Source of the DNA: Candidatus Aenigmatarchaeota archaeon
Lineage (GTDB): Archaea; Aenigmatarchaeota; Aenigmatarchaeia; PWEA01; JACRMZ01
DNA: 6,059 bases
Assembly: GCA_016219455.1 (NCBI GenBank)
Contig: JACRMZ010000077.1
Coordinates: forward strand, 1 to 6,059
Direction: 5' to 3'
Position numbers and translations under genes: made by a program. The notes under the pieces are model-generated. The model made no database searches. It was given only the letters and a program-made list of their open reading frames with translations, and was not told the origin of the DNA. Of the stretch, positions 5,054 through 6,059 are shown piece after piece (position 1 is the first letter of the stretch; the number at the start of each line of letters is the position of its first letter).

Positions 5054-5210
5054 ATGATGGCAAAGAATTTAAAGGATTGCATGGAGTTCGTTGCCGGGGA
5101 CGGCACGCTCATCAGGGAACTGCTTCATCCGCTCCGGGAAAATTGACCTTGAGTTCCTCTGCGTCGTTAGCCCTCCATGGGAAAAGGAAGACGAAGAGAC
5201 TTTACAATAG
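5054..5210 (+). pseudogene. Cupin-domain protein gene with its central part deleted
   Basis: The first frame gives MMAKNLKDCMEF, then VAGDGTLIRELLHP, which matches the N-terminus of small archaeal cupin proteins as I know them. After LREN it stops at TGA (5144-5146). A second frame from about 5133 to TAG at 5208-5210 gives SGKIDLEFLCVVSPPWEKED and then EETLQ, which matches the C-terminal end of the same kind of protein (FLCIVDPPW-like, EDE). The middle, which should hold the metal-binding His/Glu residues and most of the beta barrel, is absent. From a usual length of about 115 residues, roughly 60-65 codons are lost, and the junction near 5130 also shifts the frame. The remaining 30-residue peptide cannot be an active cupin. 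The family match is from memory; an assembly collapse is the main alternative. Confidence 0.75.
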
Positions 5211-5227
5211 AAAGCGTTGCTGAAAGC

Positions 5228-5234
5228 TTTAAAA
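5228..5234 (+). promoter_or_regulatory. TATA box of the OB-fold-like protein gene
   Basis: TTTAAAA is centred 26 bases before the ATG at 5257, predicting a leaderless transcript that starts at or beside the start codon. Confidence 0.6.
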
Positions 5235-5256
5235 CCCTAAGAACAGAAAAAATGTT

Positions 5257-5499
5257 ATGGATGGAAGCATCGGGGACATAGCTTCAAAATCAAAGGAATT
5301 CCTGAACAAGAAAGTCTCGCTATCTGGATTTGATTCCCAACCAACCGTCGGGCCAAAGGTAATGTGGGAAAAGCAGTGGTTCATGCTTAAAGACCAGAGC
5401 GGTGAGATACTCTGCCTCGCTGACAAAAAATCTGTGGGGAAGGGGACGATAAGCGGATTTGTAAGAAGGGAAGCAGGTATTCCTTATATTGAAGCATAG
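5257..5499 (+). CDS. Small OB-fold-like protein, possible nucleic-acid binding
   Basis: The 80-residue product has a short N-terminal helix (GDIASKSKEFL, residues 6-16). A pattern of beta strands typical of an OB fold follows: KKVSLSGF (18-25), then WFMLKDQSGEILCLADKK (41-58), where the strand-turn-strand with DQSGE resembles the second and third OB strands, and GTISGFVRREAGIPYIEA (63-80), like the G-x-V-x-x-x-x-G-x-Y-x-E-A ending of many OB domains. Proteins of this type often bind single-stranded DNA or RNA, but binding residues cannot be named here. The other in-frame start candidates lie inside the domain, and the TATA box supports ATG 5257. It stands alone, followed by a GC-rich hairpin. 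Homology to a named family is not claimed. Confidence 0.82.
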   Translation: MDGSIGDIASKSKEFLNKKVSLSGFDSQPTVGPKVMWEKQWFMLKDQSGEILCLADKKSVGKGTISGFVRREAGIPYIEA

Positions 5500-5507
5500 A
5501 AAAGTGT

Positions 5508-5556
5508 GGGGCCCCGATTTCTCAGGGCCCCGGCAGTCTAGGGCAATAGGGCTGCC
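5508..5556 (+). terminator. GC-rich tandem hairpins after the OB-fold-like gene
   Basis: Hairpin 1 pairs GGGGCCC (5508-5514) with GGGCCCC (5525-5531), seven G-C pairs around a 10-base loop. It is directly followed by hairpin 2, GGCAG (5532-5536) with CTGCC (5552-5556), then TTTCTGCC. The first hairpin begins 9 bases after the stop codon. A role in termination or mRNA 3' end protection is likely. TGTG (5505-5508) can also pair with CACA (5568-5571), closing the whole unit, so a small structured RNA is an alternative. Confidence 0.5.
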
Positions 5557-5589
5557 TTTCTGCCTGTCACAATAATTCAAACTATTCCT

Positions 5590-5668
5590 TAAGTACTTAG
5601 TGCAAAATTTTTATTACTTTAAGTAACTTTTAGTTTAAAACTATATATATGATTAACATTAGGTTAAT
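5590..5668. repeat. Cluster of four AT-rich palindromes upstream of the HAD gene
   Basis: TAAGTACTTA (5590-5599), TTACTTTAAGTAA (5614-5626), TAGTTTAAAACTA (5631-5643) and ATTAAC-attag-GTTAAT (5652-5668) are each perfectly symmetric apart from their centres. TAAGTA recurs at 5590 and 5620. They lie in the 241-base gap 5500-5740, which holds no credible gene. The T-rich tract at 5608-5620 may also end the OB-fold gene transcript. Confidence 0.65.
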
Positions 5669-5712
5669 TTTATTTGCCATGAAAAACAATTCTTCACACG
5701 CCTAAAACTGGG

Positions 5713-5720
5713 ATAAATAA
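5713..5720 (+). promoter_or_regulatory. TATA box of the HAD hydrolase gene
   Basis: ATAAATAA is centred about 25 bases before the ATG at 5741, so the mRNA is probably leaderless. No Shine-Dalgarno-like sequence precedes this start. Confidence 0.65.
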
Positions 5721-5740
5721 GCTGAGTATGAAATAAGGGC

Positions 5741-6059
5741 ATGGCAAAGAAATGGATTGTTGTTGATCTCGACGGCACTGTCCTCAGGAACGATTTGCGG
5801 AAATACCTTTCCGTTTCCGAGATGAGGCCCGATCTTTCATATGAAGAAATAAATGAGACTTATGGCATAGACCATCTCCTTTCAGAGGAGCAGCGGAAGG
5901 GTTTCATGGATGCGTTTCTTTCTGAAAAGTACCTGCATTTGGATGAGCCAGTCGAAGGCGCCGCAGAGTGCCTTCAACGCATGAAATCAAAGTTCAACAT
6001 AGCATACGTCACCGGAAGGCAGGATGAGCCTGGGAATTCTATGAGAAGCGGCACGGAAA
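5741..6059 (+). CDS. HAD-superfamily hydrolase (phosphatase-like), C-terminus cut by window edge
   Basis: The visible 106 residues start with a beta strand and HAD motif I, WIVVDLDGTVL, where Asp9 is the nucleophile and Asp11 the general acid/base. A helical cap-like insert follows (about residues 18-70: SEMRPDLSYEEI, then GIDHLLSEEQRKGFM). Motif II is IAYVTGR with Thr91. After it, RQDEPGNSMRSGTE resembles HAD proteins in which TGR is followed by a mobile loop. Motifs III (Lys) and IV (acidic pair) should lie beyond the right edge. HAD enzymes of this form usually remove phosphate from small molecules, but the substrate is unknown. The ATG at 5741 is supported by a TATA box 25 bases upstream and by the position of motif I eight residues in. 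Confidence 0.93.
   Translation, partial: MAKKWIVVDLDGTVLRNDLRKYLSVSEMRPDLSYEEINETYGIDHLLSEEQRKGFMDAFLSEKYLHLDEPVEGAAECLQRMKSKFNIAYVTGRQDEPGNSMRSGTE

Noticed and set aside
5649..5705. An 18-codon ATG frame following TATATATAT
   Set aside because: It is short, lies over a palindrome, has no ribosome binding site and the AT repeat is too close to be its TATA box.

Overview
The window looks like a piece of an archaeal chromosome. The case rests on a tRNA gene whose interruptions fit the archaeal bulge-helix-bulge (BHB) splicing motif, TATA boxes centred about 25 bases before several start codons so that the transcripts would be leaderless, GGTGAG ribosome binding sites on the ligase and cupin genes, and an ATP-dependent (not NAD-dependent) DNA ligase. 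A small, intron-bearing lineage such as Micrarchaeota or another DPANN group is my guess; nothing seen here proves it.

Layout. 1-931 (minus) is the N-terminal part of carA, the glutaminase subunit of carbamoyl-phosphate synthase, running off the left edge. 1055-1330 (plus) is a small two-helix membrane protein. It converges on an unrecognised 160-residue protein (1327-1809, minus), and the two genes share one CTAG as both stop codons. At 1889-2031 (plus) lies a tRNA-Leu(CAA) that I read as split by two introns: 43 nt at position 30/31 and 13 nt at the canonical 37/38. A gene-poor convergent gap (2032-2362) carries a nested set of GACGCAC/GTGCGTC inverted repeats. Then come three minus-strand genes: a proline-rich/coiled-coil protein (2363-2827), a PHP-domain metallohydrolase (2859-3506) and a short ATP-dependent DNA ligase (3767-4942). 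A doubtful out-of-frame ORF overlaps the ligase 3' end (3634-3849).

On the plus strand to the right lies a cupin gene that has lost its middle and is now a 5' piece joined out of frame to a 3' piece (5054-5210). It is followed by a small OB-fold-like protein (5257-5499), a GC-rich double hairpin, an AT-rich spacer packed with short palindromes (5590-5668), and the start of a HAD-family phosphatase (5741 to the right edge).

No multi-gene system joins these genes; they are mostly single-gene units with their own promoters. The ligase may relate to DNA repair, while carA belongs to pyrimidine and arginine synthesis and its partner carB would be expected beyond the left edge. The two strongest unusual observations are the double-intron tRNA-Leu and the internally deleted cupin gene.
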